Origin: Pseudomonas lurida | GTDB taxonomy: Bacteria; Pseudomonadota; Gammaproteobacteria; Pseudomonadales; Pseudomonadaceae | Length of the DNA stretch: 64,000 bases | Direction: 5' to 3' | Assembly (NCBI RefSeq): GCF_013522705.1 | Contig: NZ_JAAMRE010000013.1 | Coordinates: 61,351-125,350, forward strand | Shown here: piece after piece, positions 9,418-18,402 of the stretch | Numbering within the stretch: position 1 is the stretch's first letter | How the letters are laid out: each line of letters starts with the position of its first letter | Notes under the pieces: model-generated | What the model saw: only the letters and a program-made list of their open reading frames with translations | What the model was told of the DNA's origin: nothing | Databases searched by the model: none | Translations under genes and position numbers: made by a program

Positions 9418-10572
9418 TTATTCCTCTTCTTTTACTGGGGCTGGCGGTGGGCGCAGGCCGATTTCGGCTGACAACTTGATCTCCTTGCCATTGCGCATGA
9501 CCTGGATCGCAACCTTCTCGGTTGGCTTGATCCGCGCCACCTGGTTCATCGACTTGCGCCCGTCGCCGGCCGGTTCGCCGTTGATGCTTAGAATCACGTC
9601 ACCCAGTTGCAGGCCGGCCTTCTGCGCCGGGCCGTCGCGGAAGATTCCCGCCACCACGATGCCGGGACGCCCGGTCAGGCCGAACGACTCGGCCAGCTCT
9701 TTGGTCAGTGGCTGCACTTCGATGCCCAGCCAGCCGCGAATCACCTGGCCGTGTTCGATGATCGACTTCATCACCTCCATCGCCAGCTTCACCGGAATCG
9801 CAAACCCGATGCCCTGGGAGCCGCCGGACTTGGAGAAAATCGCCGTGTTGATGCCGGTCAGGTTGCCATTGGCATCCACCAGCGCGCCGCCGGAGTTACC
9901 CGGGTTGATCGCGGCGTCGGTCTGGATAAAGTCTTCGTAGCTGTTGAGGCCCAACTGATTGCGCCCGGTGGCGCTGATGATGCCCATGGTCACGGTCTGA
10001 CCGACCCCGAACGGGTTGCCGATCGCCAGCGCGACATCGCCTACGCGCAAACCATCGGAGCGGCCGAGGGTGATCGCAGGCAGGTTCTTCAAATCGATCT
10101 TCAGCACCGCCAGGTCCGTCTCCGGATCGCTGCCCACCACACGGGCCAGGGTTTCGCGGCCGTCACGCAGGGCCACCACAATCTGATCGGCGCCGCTGGT
10201 CACGTGGTTATTGGTGAGAATGTAGCCTTCGGGGCTCATGATCACGCCGGAACCCAGGCTGGACTCCATGCGCCGCTGTTTGGGCCCGTTGTCACCGAAG
10301 TAGCGGCGGAACTGTGGGTCTTCAAACAGCGGATGCGCCGGTTTGTTGATGACTTTGGTGGTGTACAGGTTGACCACCGCCGGAGCGGCGATCACCACTG
10401 CGTCGGCATAGGTCACCGGGCCTTGCACCACCGTGGTGGTCTGCGGGGCCTGTTGCAGGTTCACATCAAGGCTGGGTAAGCCCACCAACTGGGGGAAACG
10501 CTGAATGATCAGCATCGCGATCAGCACGCCGGCCAGCAATGGCCATCCAAAAAAACGCAGCGCCTTGAGCAT
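9418..10572 (-). CDS. algW: DegS/AlgW-type periplasmic serine protease
   Basis: A 384-residue membrane-anchored HtrA protease. One N-terminal transmembrane segment (about 8-26) is followed by a trypsin-like domain with the catalytic triad His123 (LTNNHVTSG), Asp153 (ETDLAVLKID) and Ser227 (NPGNSGGAL). A single PDZ domain (about 275-370) and a charged tail (PVKEEE) complete it. One PDZ domain plus the anchor fits AlgW/DegS rather than MucD/DegP. In Pseudomonas AlgW senses misfolded porin C-termini and cuts the anti-sigma factor MucA, releasing AlgU for envelope stress and alginate genes. Start: ATG at 10572 with AGGA eight bases upstream; an extra TTG codon at 10575 is unlikely. Confidence 0.95.
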   Translation of the reverse strand: MLKALRFFGWPLLAGVLIAMLIIQRFPQLVGLPSLDVNLQQAPQTTTVVQGPVTYADAVVIAAPAVVNLYTTKVINKPAHPLFEDPQFRRYFGDNGPKQRRMESSLGSGVIMSPEGYILTNNHVTSGADQIVVALRDGRETLARVVGSDPETDLAVLKIDLKNLPAITLGRSDGLRVGDVALAIGNPFGVGQTVTMGIISATGRNQLGLNSYEDFIQTDAAINPGNSGGALVDANGNLTGINTAIFSKSGGSQGIGFAIPVKLAMEVMKSIIEHGQVIRGWLGIEVQPLTKELAESFGLTGRPGIVVAGIFRDGPAQKAGLQLGDVILSINGEPAGDGRKSMNQVARIKPTEKVAIQVMRNGKEIKLSAEIGLRPPPAPVKEEE

Positions 10573-10674
10573 CAAGTAAGTCCTGACAGGTTGCAGGGGG
10601 CGGGGGAGCGCCCATAATGTCGCGCATTATACGAGGCTGCGAGCGCCTCTGAACGGGATATTTAGGAGACTTTC

Positions 10675-11433
10675 ATGGCCGTCCCCCTTACCACCCTCGT
10701 CGAGGAAGCGGACCGCTACCTCGGCAGTGCAAAAATTGCTGATTACTGCCCCAACGGCCTGCAGGTCGAGGGTCGTCCGCAGGTGATGCGCATCGTCAGC
10801 GGCGTGACCGCCAGCCAGGCGCTGCTGGATGCCGCCGTCGAGGCCCAGGCCGATCTGGTGCTGGTTCACCATGGTTATTTCTGGAAAGGCGAAAACCCGT
10901 GCATCACCGGCATGAAGCAACGTCGCCTGAAAACCCTGCTCAAGCACGACATCAGCCTGCTGGCCTACCACCTGCCGCTGGACCTGCACCCCGACGTCGG
11001 CAATAACGTGCAGCTGGCGCGGCAGTTGGACATCACCGTCGAAGGCCCGCTGGACCCGGATAATCTGAAAGTTATCGGTCTGGTCGGCTCCCTTGCCGAG
11101 CCCTTGTCGCCCCGCGACTTCGCCCGCCGCGTGCAGGACGTCATGGGCCGCGAGCCGCTGCTGATCGAGGGCAGCGAGATGATCCGCCGCATCGGCTGGT
11201 GTACCGGCGGCGGCCAGGGCTATATCGACCAGGCGATCGCCGCCGGTGTCGATCTGTTCCTCAGCGGCGAGGCGTCCGAGCAGACCTTCCACAGCGCCCG
11301 CGAAAACGACGTCAGCTTCATTGCCGCCGGCCATCACGCCACTGAGCGTTACGGCGTACAGGCGCTGGGCGATTACCTGGCGCGGCGCTTTGCCTTGGAG
11401 CATTTATTCATCGATTGCCCCAACCCGATCTGA
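10675..11433 (+). CDS. NIF3-family dinuclear-metal protein (YbgI-like)
   Basis: A 252-residue protein of the NIF3/YbgI family, which forms hexameric rings with two metal ions per subunit. Metal-ligand motifs are visible: LVLVHHGYFWKGE (about 62-74) with paired histidines, LPLDLHPDVGNN (about 100), and IAAGHHATERYGVQAL near 220 with the second His/Glu set. Length matches E. coli YbgI (247). In Bacillus a relative may act as GTP cyclohydrolase I, but for this clade the reaction is unsettled. It is divergent from algW (102 bases apart) and precedes cysD by 173 bases. Confidence 0.92.
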   Translation: MAVPLTTLVEEADRYLGSAKIADYCPNGLQVEGRPQVMRIVSGVTASQALLDAAVEAQADLVLVHHGYFWKGENPCITGMKQRRLKTLLKHDISLLAYHLPLDLHPDVGNNVQLARQLDITVEGPLDPDNLKVIGLVGSLAEPLSPRDFARRVQDVMGREPLLIEGSEMIRRIGWCTGGGQGYIDQAIAAGVDLFLSGEASEQTFHSARENDVSFIAAGHHATERYGVQALGDYLARRFALEHLFIDCPNPI

Positions 11434-11542
11434 CGCACACCCCTGCGTCTGAGCGGGTTCGACCGGCCATCGACGCCAAACCTTGGGGCATATTCATATA
11501 TCGTTTCGGTCTAGATGGCGCCCTAAATAGAAGAAGTTGCTG

Positions 11543-11551
11543 TGCTAGCAT
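11543..11551 (+). promoter_or_regulatory. candidate extended -10 of cysD
   Basis: TGC followed by TAGCAT lies 56 bases upstream of the cysD start codon. An AT-rich stretch at about 11490-11502 (CATATTCATATAT) precedes it and could be where the activator CysB binds, as at other sulfur-starvation promoters. Only the sequence resemblance is seen. Confidence 0.35.
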
Positions 11552-11606
11552 GCCCCGCTCGAACACGGCCCGCTGGCCGTCCATAAGATCGTTTTCGTGA
11601 GTAGCC

Positions 11607-12524
11607 ATGGTCGACAAACTGACGCATCTGAAACAGCTGGAGGCGGAAAGCATCCATATCATCCGCGAGGTCGCCGCCGAGTTCGACAACCCGGTGATGC
11701 TCTACTCGATCGGTAAAGACTCCGCCGTGATGCTGCACCTGGCACGCAAGGCGTTTTTCCCGGGCAAGCTGCCATTCCCGGTGATGCACGTCGACACCCG
11801 CTGGAAATTCCAGGAGATGTACAAGTTCCGCGACAAAATGGTCGAAGAGCTGGGCCTGGAGTTGATCACCCACGTCAATCCGGATGGGGTGGCGCAGGGC
11901 ATCAACCCGTTCACCCACGGCAGCGCCAAGCACACCGACATCATGAAAACCGAGGGCCTCAAGCAGGCCCTGGACAAGTATGGTTTCGACGCAGCATTCG
12001 GCGGCGCCCGTCGCGATGAAGAGAAATCCCGCGCCAAAGAGCGCGTGTACTCGTTCCGCGACAGCAAACACCGCTGGGACCCGAAGAACCAGCGTCCGGA
12101 GCTGTGGAACGTCTACAACGGCAACGTCAACAAGGGCGAGTCGATCCGCGTGTTCCCGCTGTCCAACTGGACCGAGCTGGACATCTGGCAGTACATCTAC
12201 CTGGAGGGCATCCCGATCGTGCCGCTGTACTTCGCCGCCGAGCGTGAGGTGATCGAGAAGAACGGCACGTTGATCATGATCGACGACGACCGCATCCTTG
12301 AGCACCTGTCCGACGAAGACAAAGCCCGTATCGTCAAAAAGAAAGTCCGTTTCCGTACCCTTGGCTGCTACCCGTTGACGGGCGCGGTGGAGTCCGAAGC
12401 CGAAACGCTGACGGACATCATTCAGGAAATGCTCCTGACGCGAACTTCCGAGCGCCAGGGCCGGGTCATCGACCATGATGGCGCCGGCTCCATGGAAGAT
12501 AAAAAACGGCAGGGGTACTTTTAA
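11607..12524 (+). CDS. cysD: sulfate adenylyltransferase subunit 2
   Basis: A 305-residue catalytic subunit of ATP sulfurylase, which makes adenosine 5'-phosphosulfate (APS) from sulfate and ATP in cysteine synthesis. The PP-loop is in [19 protein letters not shown] (about 32-50). [17 protein letters not shown] (about 130-146) and the C-terminal [19 protein letters not shown] are family hallmarks. It works as a heterodimer with the GTPase subunit CysN. In most pseudomonads cysD runs almost directly into cysNC; here 499 bases carrying an S23-type gene lie between them. Confidence 0.98.
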   Translation: MVDKLTHLKQLEAESIHIIREVAAEFDNPVMLYSIGKDSAVMLHLARKAFFPGKLPFPVMHVDTRWKFQEMYKFRDKMVEELGLELITHVNPDGVAQGINPFTHGSAKHTDIMKTEGLKQALDKYGFDAAFGGARRDEEKSRAKERVYSFRDSKHRWDPKNQRPELWNVYNGNVNKGESIRVFPLSNWTELDIWQYIYLEGIPIVPLYFAAEREVIEKNGTLIMIDDDRILEHLSDEDKARIVKKKVRFRTLGCYPLTGAVESEAETLTDIIQEMLLTRTSERQGRVIDHDGAGSMEDKKRQGYF

Positions 12525-12535
12525 GTTTCGAGTTA

Positions 12536-12996
12536 CAAGCGGCAAGCTGCAAGTTAAAGGCGGTATGCGTAATTTGGCGGTTTGGTGCTTGCAGCCGGTT
12601 GTTGCGAGCCGCTATCGAGTGACTCGTAATGGACTTCGAGAAGTTGGTCGTTTGGCAGAGAAGCAAATGTTTAGCGGTGGGAGTCTACCGGGAGTTGGCG
12701 CAATGCAGGGATCTTGGTTTTAAGGACCAGATCACTCGCTCTGCACTTTCGGTGCCCTCCAATATTGCTGAGGGTATGGAGCGTCGCAGTGCTAAAGAAA
12801 AGGCGCGTTTTCTTTGGATAGCGAAGGCTTCTTGTGGTGAGTTACGGACACAGATTCTCATCGGTAGCGACATTGCTTACATCGCCCGCCCGCTGGCTGA
12901 AAACTGGATTACAGAAACTCGCGAGCTCTCAAAAATGCTCTGCGGCCTGATCAACAAAATTTCTGACTAGCTGTACGCCGACAAGCTTGCCGCTTG
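12536..12996. mobile_element. inverted-repeat-bounded insertion carrying an S23-type gene
   Basis: The 13-base sequence CAAGCGGCAAGCT at 12536-12548 recurs exactly, inverted, at 12984-12996, and the four-helix-bundle gene lies between. The arms belong to the same repeat family as the palindrome at 46774-46814, sharing AAGCTGCAAG. The element separates cysD from cysNC. No transposase and no clear target-site duplication are seen, so mobility is inferred from position, repeat arms and the lower-GC reading frame. Confidence 0.6.
12629..12970 (+). CDS. four-helix-bundle protein (S23 / 23S rRNA intervening-sequence type)
   Basis: A 113-residue protein with family segments [42 protein letters not shown] (about 32-53), [19 protein letters not shown] and [15 protein letters not shown]. 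It belongs to the S23/TIGR02436 group, first known from rRNA intervening sequences and related to the Avd accessory protein of diversity-generating retroelements. No reverse transcriptase or variable repeat is nearby. Its ribosome binding site is poor, and its codon use is less GC-rich than its neighbours. It lies in the sense direction inside the cysD-cysNC operon, so it is expected to be transcribed with sulfur-assimilation genes. Function unknown. Confidence 0.85.
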   Translation: MDFEKLVVWQRSKCLAVGVYRELAQCRDLGFKDQITRSALSVPSNIAEGMERRSAKEKARFLWIAKASCGELRTQILIGSDIAYIARPLAENWITETRELSKMLCGLINKISD

Positions 12997-13023
12997 AAGC
13001 TTACAGCTCGGAGCTTGAACCCA

Positions 13024-14922
13024 ATGAGCCATCAATCTGATTTGATCAGCGAGGACATCCTCGCCTACCTGGGCCAGCACGAGCGCAAGGAAATGTTGCG
13101 CTTCCTGACCTGTGGCAACGTCGACGACGGTAAGAGCACCCTGATCGGGCGCCTGCTGCACGACTCCAAGATGATCTACGAAGATCACTTGGAAGCCATT
13201 ACCCGCGATTCGAAGAAGTCCGGCACCACCGGTGACGATATCGACCTGGCCCTGCTGGTCGACGGCTTGCAGGCCGAGCGTGAGCAGGGCATCACCATTG
13301 ATGTGGCTTACCGCTACTTCTCTACCGCCAAGCGCAAATTCATCATCGCCGACACGCCCGGCCATGAGCAGTACACCCGCAACATGGCCACGGGTGCGTC
13401 CACCTGTGACCTGGCGATCATTCTGATCGACGCGCGCTATGGCGTGCAGACCCAGACTCGTCGCCACAGCTACATCGCCTCGTTGCTGGGCATCAAGCAC
13501 ATCGTAATCGCCGTCAACAAGATGGATATCAACGGCTTCGACCAAAACGTCTTCGAGGCCATCAAGGCCGATTACCTGAAGTTCGCCGACGGCATCGCAT
13601 TCAAGCCGAGCACCATGGCGTTCGTGCCGATGTCGGCGCTCAAGGGCGACAACGTGGTCAACAAGAGCGAGCGTTCGCCTTGGTACACCGGCCAGTCGTT
13701 GATGGAGATCCTCGAGACCGTCGAGATCGCCAACGACCGCAACTACACCGACCTGCGTTTCCCGGTGCAGTACGTCAACCGTCCGAACCTGAACTTCCGT
13801 GGCTTCGCCGGCACCCTGGCCAGCGGCATCGTGCACAAGGGCGACGAAGTCGTGGTGCTGCCGTCGGGCAAGAGCAGCCGCGTCAAATCCATCGTCACCT
13901 TCGAAGGTGAGCTGGAGCACGCCGGCCCCGGCCAGGCGGTGACCCTGACTATGGAAGACGAGATCGACATCTCGCGCGGCGACTTGCTGGTGCATGCCGA
14001 CAACGTGCCGCAGGTGGCCGACGCCTTCGATGCCATGCTGGTGTGGATGGCCGAAGAACCGATGCTGCCGGGCAAGAAATACGACATCAAGCGCGCCACC
14101 AGTTACGTGCCGGGTTCCATCACCAGCATCGTGCACCGCGTGGACGTGAACACCCTGGCCGAAGGCCCGGCGAGTTCGTTGCAGTTGAACGAGATCGGCC
14201 GGGTCAAGGTCAGCCTCGACGCCGCCATCGCGCTGGACGGTTACGACAGCAACCGCACCACCGGCGCCTTCATTGTCATTGATCGTCTGACCAACGGCAC
14301 CGTGGCGGCCGGCATGATCATCGCGCCGCCGGTGAACCATGGCGGTGCGTCGCACCACGGCAAGTTGGCCCATGTGGCAACCGAAGAGCGCGCGCTGCGC
14401 TTCGGCCAGCAACCGGCTACGGTGTTGTTCAGCGGGTTGTCGGGCGCCGGTAAGAGCACCCTGGCCTATGCGGTCGAGCGCAAGCTGTTCGATATGGGCC
14501 GTGCCGTGTTCGTGCTGGATGGCCAGAACCTGCGCCACGACCTCAACAAAGGGCTGCCGCAGGATCGCGCCGGGCGTACCGAGAACTGGCGGCGTGCCGC
14601 GCATGTGGCGCGTCAGTTCAACGAAGCCGGCCTGCTGACCCTGGCCGCGTTCGTCGCACCGGATGCCGAAGGTCGTGAACAGGCCAAGGCGCTGATTGGC
14701 AGCGACCGCCTGCTGACCGTTTACGTGCAGGCGTCGCCGCTGGTGTGCGCCGAGCGCGATCCGCAAGGCCTGTATGCCGCCGGTGGGGATAACATTCCTG
14801 GCGAGTCCTTCCCGTACGACGTGCCGTTGAACGCCGACCTGGTCATCGACACCCAGGCCCTGTCGCTGGAAGACAGCGTCAAGCAAGTGCTGGAACTGTT
14901 GCGTCAGCGCGGCGCGATCTAA
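13024..14922 (+). CDS. cysNC: bifunctional ATP-sulfurylase GTPase subunit / APS kinase
   Basis: A 632-residue fusion. The N-terminal GTPase (CysN) shows GNVDDGKST (31-39), [11 protein letters not shown], and NKMDINGF, followed by EF-Tu-like beta-barrel domains; it couples GTP hydrolysis to APS formation by CysD. The C-terminal APS kinase (CysC, from about 455) has its own Walker [10 protein letters not shown] (about 471-479), [14 protein letters not shown] and [10 protein letters not shown], and makes PAPS. Start: ATG at 13024, ten bases after GGAG at 13010-13013. That GGAG belongs to the right flank of the repeat-bounded insertion. The frame is open back to 12994 within the repeat. Confidence 0.97.
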   Translation: MSHQSDLISEDILAYLGQHERKEMLRFLTCGNVDDGKSTLIGRLLHDSKMIYEDHLEAITRDSKKSGTTGDDIDLALLVDGLQAEREQGITIDVAYRYFSTAKRKFIIADTPGHEQYTRNMATGASTCDLAIILIDARYGVQTQTRRHSYIASLLGIKHIVIAVNKMDINGFDQNVFEAIKADYLKFADGIAFKPSTMAFVPMSALKGDNVVNKSERSPWYTGQSLMEILETVEIANDRNYTDLRFPVQYVNRPNLNFRGFAGTLASGIVHKGDEVVVLPSGKSSRVKSIVTFEGELEHAGPGQAVTLTMEDEIDISRGDLLVHADNVPQVADAFDAMLVWMAEEPMLPGKKYDIKRATSYVPGSITSIVHRVDVNTLAEGPASSLQLNEIGRVKVSLDAAIALDGYDSNRTTGAFIVIDRLTNGTVAAGMIIAPPVNHGGASHHGKLAHVATEERALRFGQQPATVLFSGLSGAGKSTLAYAVERKLFDMGRAVFVLDGQNLRHDLNKGLPQDRAGRTENWRRAAHVARQFNEAGLLTLAAFVAPDAEGREQAKALIGSDRLLTVYVQASPLVCAERDPQGLYAAGGDNIPGESFPYDVPLNADLVIDTQALSLEDSVKQVLELLRQRGAI

Positions 14923-14937
14923 GCTCGCGCAGTCAAA

Positions 14938-15026
14938 TGTGGGAGGGGGCTTGCCACCGATAGCGATGTACCCGTGACAGAGGTACTGACTGACACACTG
15001 CTATCGAGGGCAAGCCCTCTCCCACC
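14938..15026. repeat. palindromic repeat doublet
   Basis: TGTGGGAGGGGGCTTGCCAC at 14938-14957 is followed, after about 40 bases, by its inverted partner GGGCAAGCCCTCTCCCACC ending at 15026. This is the GC-rich intergenic palindromic repeat of fluorescent pseudomonads, present in about eight places here. It lies between the convergent cysNC and acyltransferase genes. Confidence 0.85.
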
Positions 15027-15032
15027 TTTTGA

Positions 15033-15932
15033 TTATCGTTTGTCTGGGAAGTCTTTATGTAGCTTGTCCAGTAACGCATCCTTCTCTTCCCACAGCTGGT
15101 TGATCCACCCCTGGAACGCCAGTCGATACTCCCCATCCTGCTCATAGTTCTTGCCGATGAACTCGCGCGGGATCTGCACCTCATCAAACCGCACCACCAC
15201 GTCCTTCACCTTCCCGCATAGCAAGTCCCAGTACCCAGGGCGCCCGGCGGGGTAGTGGATAGTCACGTTCACCAGCGACTTCAACTGTTCGCCCATGGCA
15301 TCCAGCACAAACGCGATACCGCCGGCCTTGGGCTTGAGCAGGTAGCGAAACGGTGAATTTTGCTGCGCGTGCTTGCCCGGCGTAAACCGCGTGCCTTCGG
15401 CGAAATTGAAGATGCCCACCGGGTTGTCGCGAAACTTCGCGCAGGTCTTGCGGGTGGTTTCCAGGTCCTTGCCTTTCTTCTCCGGGTGTTTTTCCAGGTA
15501 GGCCTTGGTGTAGCGTTTCATGAAGGGAAAGCCCAACGCCCACCACGCCAGGCCAATCACCGGCACCCAGATCAACTCCTGCTTGAGGAAAAACTTGAGC
15601 GGGCGAATGCGACGATTGAGCACATATTGCAGCACCATGATGTCGACCCAACTCTGGTGATTGCTGGTCACCAGGTAGGAATGCTGGTAGTCCAGGCCTT
15701 CAAGGCCGGACACGTGCCAGCGCGTGTGCCGGACCAGGTTCATCCAGCCCTTATTGTTGGTGACCCAGGCCTCATGGGTGTGGTTCATCAGCCATTCACT
15801 GAAGCGCTTGGCAAAGGGCAGGGCCTTGAACAGCGCCACGACGAACAGGAACGAACACAGCAGAATTGTGTTCAGCGCCAGCAACAGCGATGCGATCACC
15901 CCGCGTACGGCGGCAGGCAGAAAATCCAGCAT
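15033..15932 (-). CDS. YihG-like lysophospholipid acyltransferase
   Basis: A 299-residue membrane acyltransferase of the PlsC/LPLAT superfamily. Two hydrophobic stretches open the protein (about 8-36). The catalytic HX4D motif is NHQSWVDIMVLQ (about 91-102), and the acceptor-binding motif is NFAEGTRFTPGKH (about 175-187). The whole sequence resembles E. coli YihG (FLKQELIWVPVIGLAWWAL; FMKRYTKAYLEKHPEKKGKD), which affects fatty-acid composition of phospholipids. Expected to act at the inner membrane. It immediately follows pta (pta stop 15933, start here 15932) and is probably cotranscribed. Confidence 0.9.
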   Translation of the reverse strand: MLDFLPAAVRGVIASLLLALNTILLCSFLFVVALFKALPFAKRFSEWLMNHTHEAWVTNNKGWMNLVRHTRWHVSGLEGLDYQHSYLVTSNHQSWVDIMVLQYVLNRRIRPLKFFLKQELIWVPVIGLAWWALGFPFMKRYTKAYLEKHPEKKGKDLETTRKTCAKFRDNPVGIFNFAEGTRFTPGKHAQQNSPFRYLLKPKAGGIAFVLDAMGEQLKSLVNVTIHYPAGRPGYWDLLCGKVKDVVVRFDEVQIPREFIGKNYEQDGEYRLAFQGWINQLWEEKDALLDKLHKDFPDKR

Positions 15933-18032
15933 TTAGATATCCATAGGTCGGTTGGCGGCTTGGATCGCAGTCAGTGCGATGGTGTACACGATGTCGTCGA
16001 CCTGGGCGCCGCGCGGCAGGTCGTTGACCGGTTTGCGCAGCCCCTGGAGCATCGGCCCCAGGCTTACGCAGTCGGCGCTGCGCTGCACCGCTTTGTGGGT
16101 GGTGTTGCCGGTGTTCAGGTCCGGGAACACGAATACCGTGGCCTTGCCGGCGACCGGGCTGTTGGGCGCCAGTTGCCGCGCCACGGTTTCGTTGGCGGCG
16201 GCGTCGTATTGCAGCGGGCCGTCGATCAACAGTGTGCTTTGCTGTTCATGGGCAAGCAGAGTGGCTTCGCGGACTTTCTCGACTTCTTCGCCGCTGGCCG
16301 AGTCGCCGCTGGAGTAACTGATCATTGCCACGCGCGGGGTAATGCCGAACGCCTGCGCCGAGTCGGCGCTCTGCAGGGCAATTTCCGCCAGTTCGGCGGC
16401 GCTGGGGTGCGGGTTCATCACGCAGTCGCCGTACACCAGCACCTGTTCGGGGAACAACATGAAGAACACCGACGACACCAACGTGCAACCCGGTGCGGTT
16501 TTAATCAACTGCAAGGCCGGGCGGATGGTATTGGCGGTGGAATGGATAACCCCGGATACCAGCCCGTCGACTTCATCCAGGGCCAGCATCATGGTCGCGA
16601 TCACCACGGTATCTTCCAACTGCTGCTCGGCCATCGGCGCATTGAGGCTCTTGCTCTTGCGCAGCGCCACCATGGGCTCGACGTACCGCTCGCGGATCAG
16701 GTCCGGGTCGAGAATCTCCAGTCCTTCGGGCAATTCGATGCCTTGGGCACGGGCCACGGCTTCCACGTCCGCCGGCTTGGCCAGCAGCACGCAGCGCGCA
16801 ATGCCGCGAGCCTGGCAGATGGCGGCGGCCTGCACGGTCAGCGGCTCGCTGCCTTCGGGCAGGACGATGCGCTTGTTGGCGGCCTGGGCGCGCTGGATCA
16901 ACTGGTAGCGGAACACCGCCGGCGACAGGCGCATCTCCCGCGGCGTGCCGCAGCGTTGGTGCAGCCAGCGTGCATCGAGATGGCCGGCGACGAAATCGGT
17001 AATGATCTCGGCGCGCTCGCGGTCATCGATGGGAATTTCCTTGTTCAGGTTGTTGAGCAGGTTGGCGGTCTCGTAGGAGCCGGTACTCACCGACAGCACC
17101 GGCAGCCCGGCCTGGAAGGCGCCGCGGCACAGGTCCATGATGCGCGGGTCGGGCAGGGTGTCGCTGGTCAGCAGCAACCCGGCCAGGGGCACGCCGTTGA
17201 TGGCGGCCAGGCTGACGGCCAGGATAATGTCGTCGCGGTCCCCGGGGGTCACCACCAGCACGCCGGGCTTGAGCAGTTCCACGGTGTTACGCATGGTGCG
17301 GGCGCAGATGATGATGCGGGTCATGCGCCGGGTTTCGTAGTCGCCGGCATTGAGGATCTGTGCGCCCATCAGGTCGGCGACGTCACGGGTGCGCGGGGCA
17401 TTGAGTTCAGGCTGGTAGGGAATGCAGCCTAACAGGCGGAAATCGCCACTGCGCAGCAAGGGCGAATGTTCCTTGAGGCGCGCCGAGAAGGCTTCCATGC
17501 TTTCGTCGGTGCGCACCTTGTTGAGGATTACGCCGAGCACTTTCGGGTCTTTCGGCCCGCCGAACAGTTGGGCCTGCAGTTCCACGCGGCCGGACAGCTC
17601 GGTGAGTACTTCGTTTTCCGGGGCCGAGACCAGGATCACTTCCGCATCCAGGCTCTTGGCCAGGTGCAAGTTGACCCGTGCGGCATAGCTGGCGCTGCGG
17701 GTCGGCACCATGCCCTCGACGATGAGCACATCCTTGCCCACGGCGGCCTGCTGATACAGGGTGATGATTTCTTCCAGCAGCTCATCGAGCTGGCCGTCCC
17801 CGAGCATCCGCTCTACGTGGGCCAGGCCCAGGGGCTGTGGCGGCTTGAGGCCGTGGGTGCGCGCCACCAGCTCGGTGGAGCGTTCGGGGCCGGTATCGCC
17901 TGGGTGAGGTTGGGCAATCGGTTTGAAGAAGCCGACTTTCAGCCCGGCTCGTTCGAGGGTGCGCACCAGCCCGAGGCTGATGGAGGTCAGACCCACACCA
18001 AAATCGGTGGGCGCGATAAAAAAAGTCTGCAT
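15933..18032 (-). CDS. pta: phosphate acetyltransferase
   Basis: A 699-residue long-form Pta that converts acetyl-CoA and phosphate to acetyl phosphate. The N-terminal BioD-like domain begins FFIAPTDFGVGLTSISLGL; a DRTGG domain follows (about 210-330), and the C-terminal catalytic PTA_PTB domain runs from about 385 to the end with RIVLPEGSEPLTVQAA, GLVSGVIHSTANTIRPALQ and FVFPDLNTGNTTHKAVQRS. Start: ATG at 18032 (MQTFFIAP) with AGAG upstream; the frame is open seven codons further to 18053 without a ribosome binding site. ackA, the usual partner, is not in the window. Confidence 0.95.
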   Translation of the reverse strand: MQTFFIAPTDFGVGLTSISLGLVRTLERAGLKVGFFKPIAQPHPGDTGPERSTELVARTHGLKPPQPLGLAHVERMLGDGQLDELLEEIITLYQQAAVGKDVLIVEGMVPTRSASYAARVNLHLAKSLDAEVILVSAPENEVLTELSGRVELQAQLFGGPKDPKVLGVILNKVRTDESMEAFSARLKEHSPLLRSGDFRLLGCIPYQPELNAPRTRDVADLMGAQILNAGDYETRRMTRIIICARTMRNTVELLKPGVLVVTPGDRDDIILAVSLAAINGVPLAGLLLTSDTLPDPRIMDLCRGAFQAGLPVLSVSTGSYETANLLNNLNKEIPIDDRERAEIITDFVAGHLDARWLHQRCGTPREMRLSPAVFRYQLIQRAQAANKRIVLPEGSEPLTVQAAAICQARGIARCVLLAKPADVEAVARAQGIELPEGLEILDPDLIRERYVEPMVALRKSKSLNAPMAEQQLEDTVVIATMMLALDEVDGLVSGVIHSTANTIRPALQLIKTAPGCTLVSSVFFMLFPEQVLVYGDCVMNPHPSAAELAEIALQSADSAQAFGITPRVAMISYSSGDSASGEEVEKVREATLLAHEQQSTLLIDGPLQYDAAANETVARQLAPNSPVAGKATVFVFPDLNTGNTTHKAVQRSADCVSLGPMLQGLRKPVNDLPRGAQVDDIVYTIALTAIQAANRPMDI

Positions 18033-18111
18033 GCGAATTCTCTGGAGGTGCATGGCTTCGGTGGCGCTCTATGACTGAGCGCCTGCCGGGAATCAGGTGC
18101 CAAGGTTATCG

Positions 18112-18402
18112 CTATTCGTGGGCTTGCGCACACCAGCCGCAGGCAAAGCGCTGGCCTATTTTTTTGCTGCGTTGCAGCGGGTCGAGTACCCAGGCGCGGG
18201 ATTGCCAGGGTGGCTGGTGGCGCAGGTGCTGGGTGTGGCCGCAGGACAGCTCGACAACCCATTGCTGCTCGACGTCCAGGTGGAAGCCGAGGATGCGGGA
18301 GACCGTTGGTCGGTCCCGTCCGTCCGGGTTCTGTTCGCTTTCGGGCAAATCCTTGTTTAGACTTGTCCGTTCTTCATTCTTATGCAAAAGGTCTCGCCCC
18401 AT
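18112..18402 (-). CDS. DUF3565 domain protein (start uncertain)
   Basis: The minus-strand frame encodes the DUF3565 core ILGFHLDVEQQWVVEL, then SCGHTQHLRHQPPWQSRAWVL and a final CGWCAQ, i.e. the CGHxQHxRHxPPWxxRxW signature and closing CxxC of a small zinc-ribbon-like family of unknown function. The C-terminal 65 residues are convincing. The start is not: the ATG at 18402 overlaps, on the opposite strand, the start codon of the FKBP gene, and no good ribosome binding site is seen for it or for internal TTG codons. The true protein may be shorter. The plus-strand frame over the same region lacks family resemblance. Confidence 0.7.
   Translation of the reverse strand: MGRDLLHKNEERTSLNKDLPESEQNPDGRDRPTVSRILGFHLDVEQQWVVELSCGHTQHLRHQPPWQSRAWVLDPLQRSKKIGQRFACGWCAQAHE

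Noticed and set aside
12525..13023. Diversity-generating retroelement around the S23/Avd-like gene
   Set aside because: No reverse transcriptase, template repeat or variable repeat is present in the window.
12967..14886. Minus-strand frame of 639 codons opposite cysNC
   Set aside because: Shadow of the highly biased cysNC codons; rich in HVQ/RQG repeats, no domain, no ribosome binding site.
15360..17432. Plus-strand frame of 690 codons opposite pta and the acyltransferase gene
   Set aside because: It crosses two real genes antisense and shows only shadow composition.
18097..18360. Plus-strand 87-codon frame between pta and the FKBP gene
   Set aside because: The opposite strand encodes the DUF3565 signature in the same bases, so this frame is the shadow.
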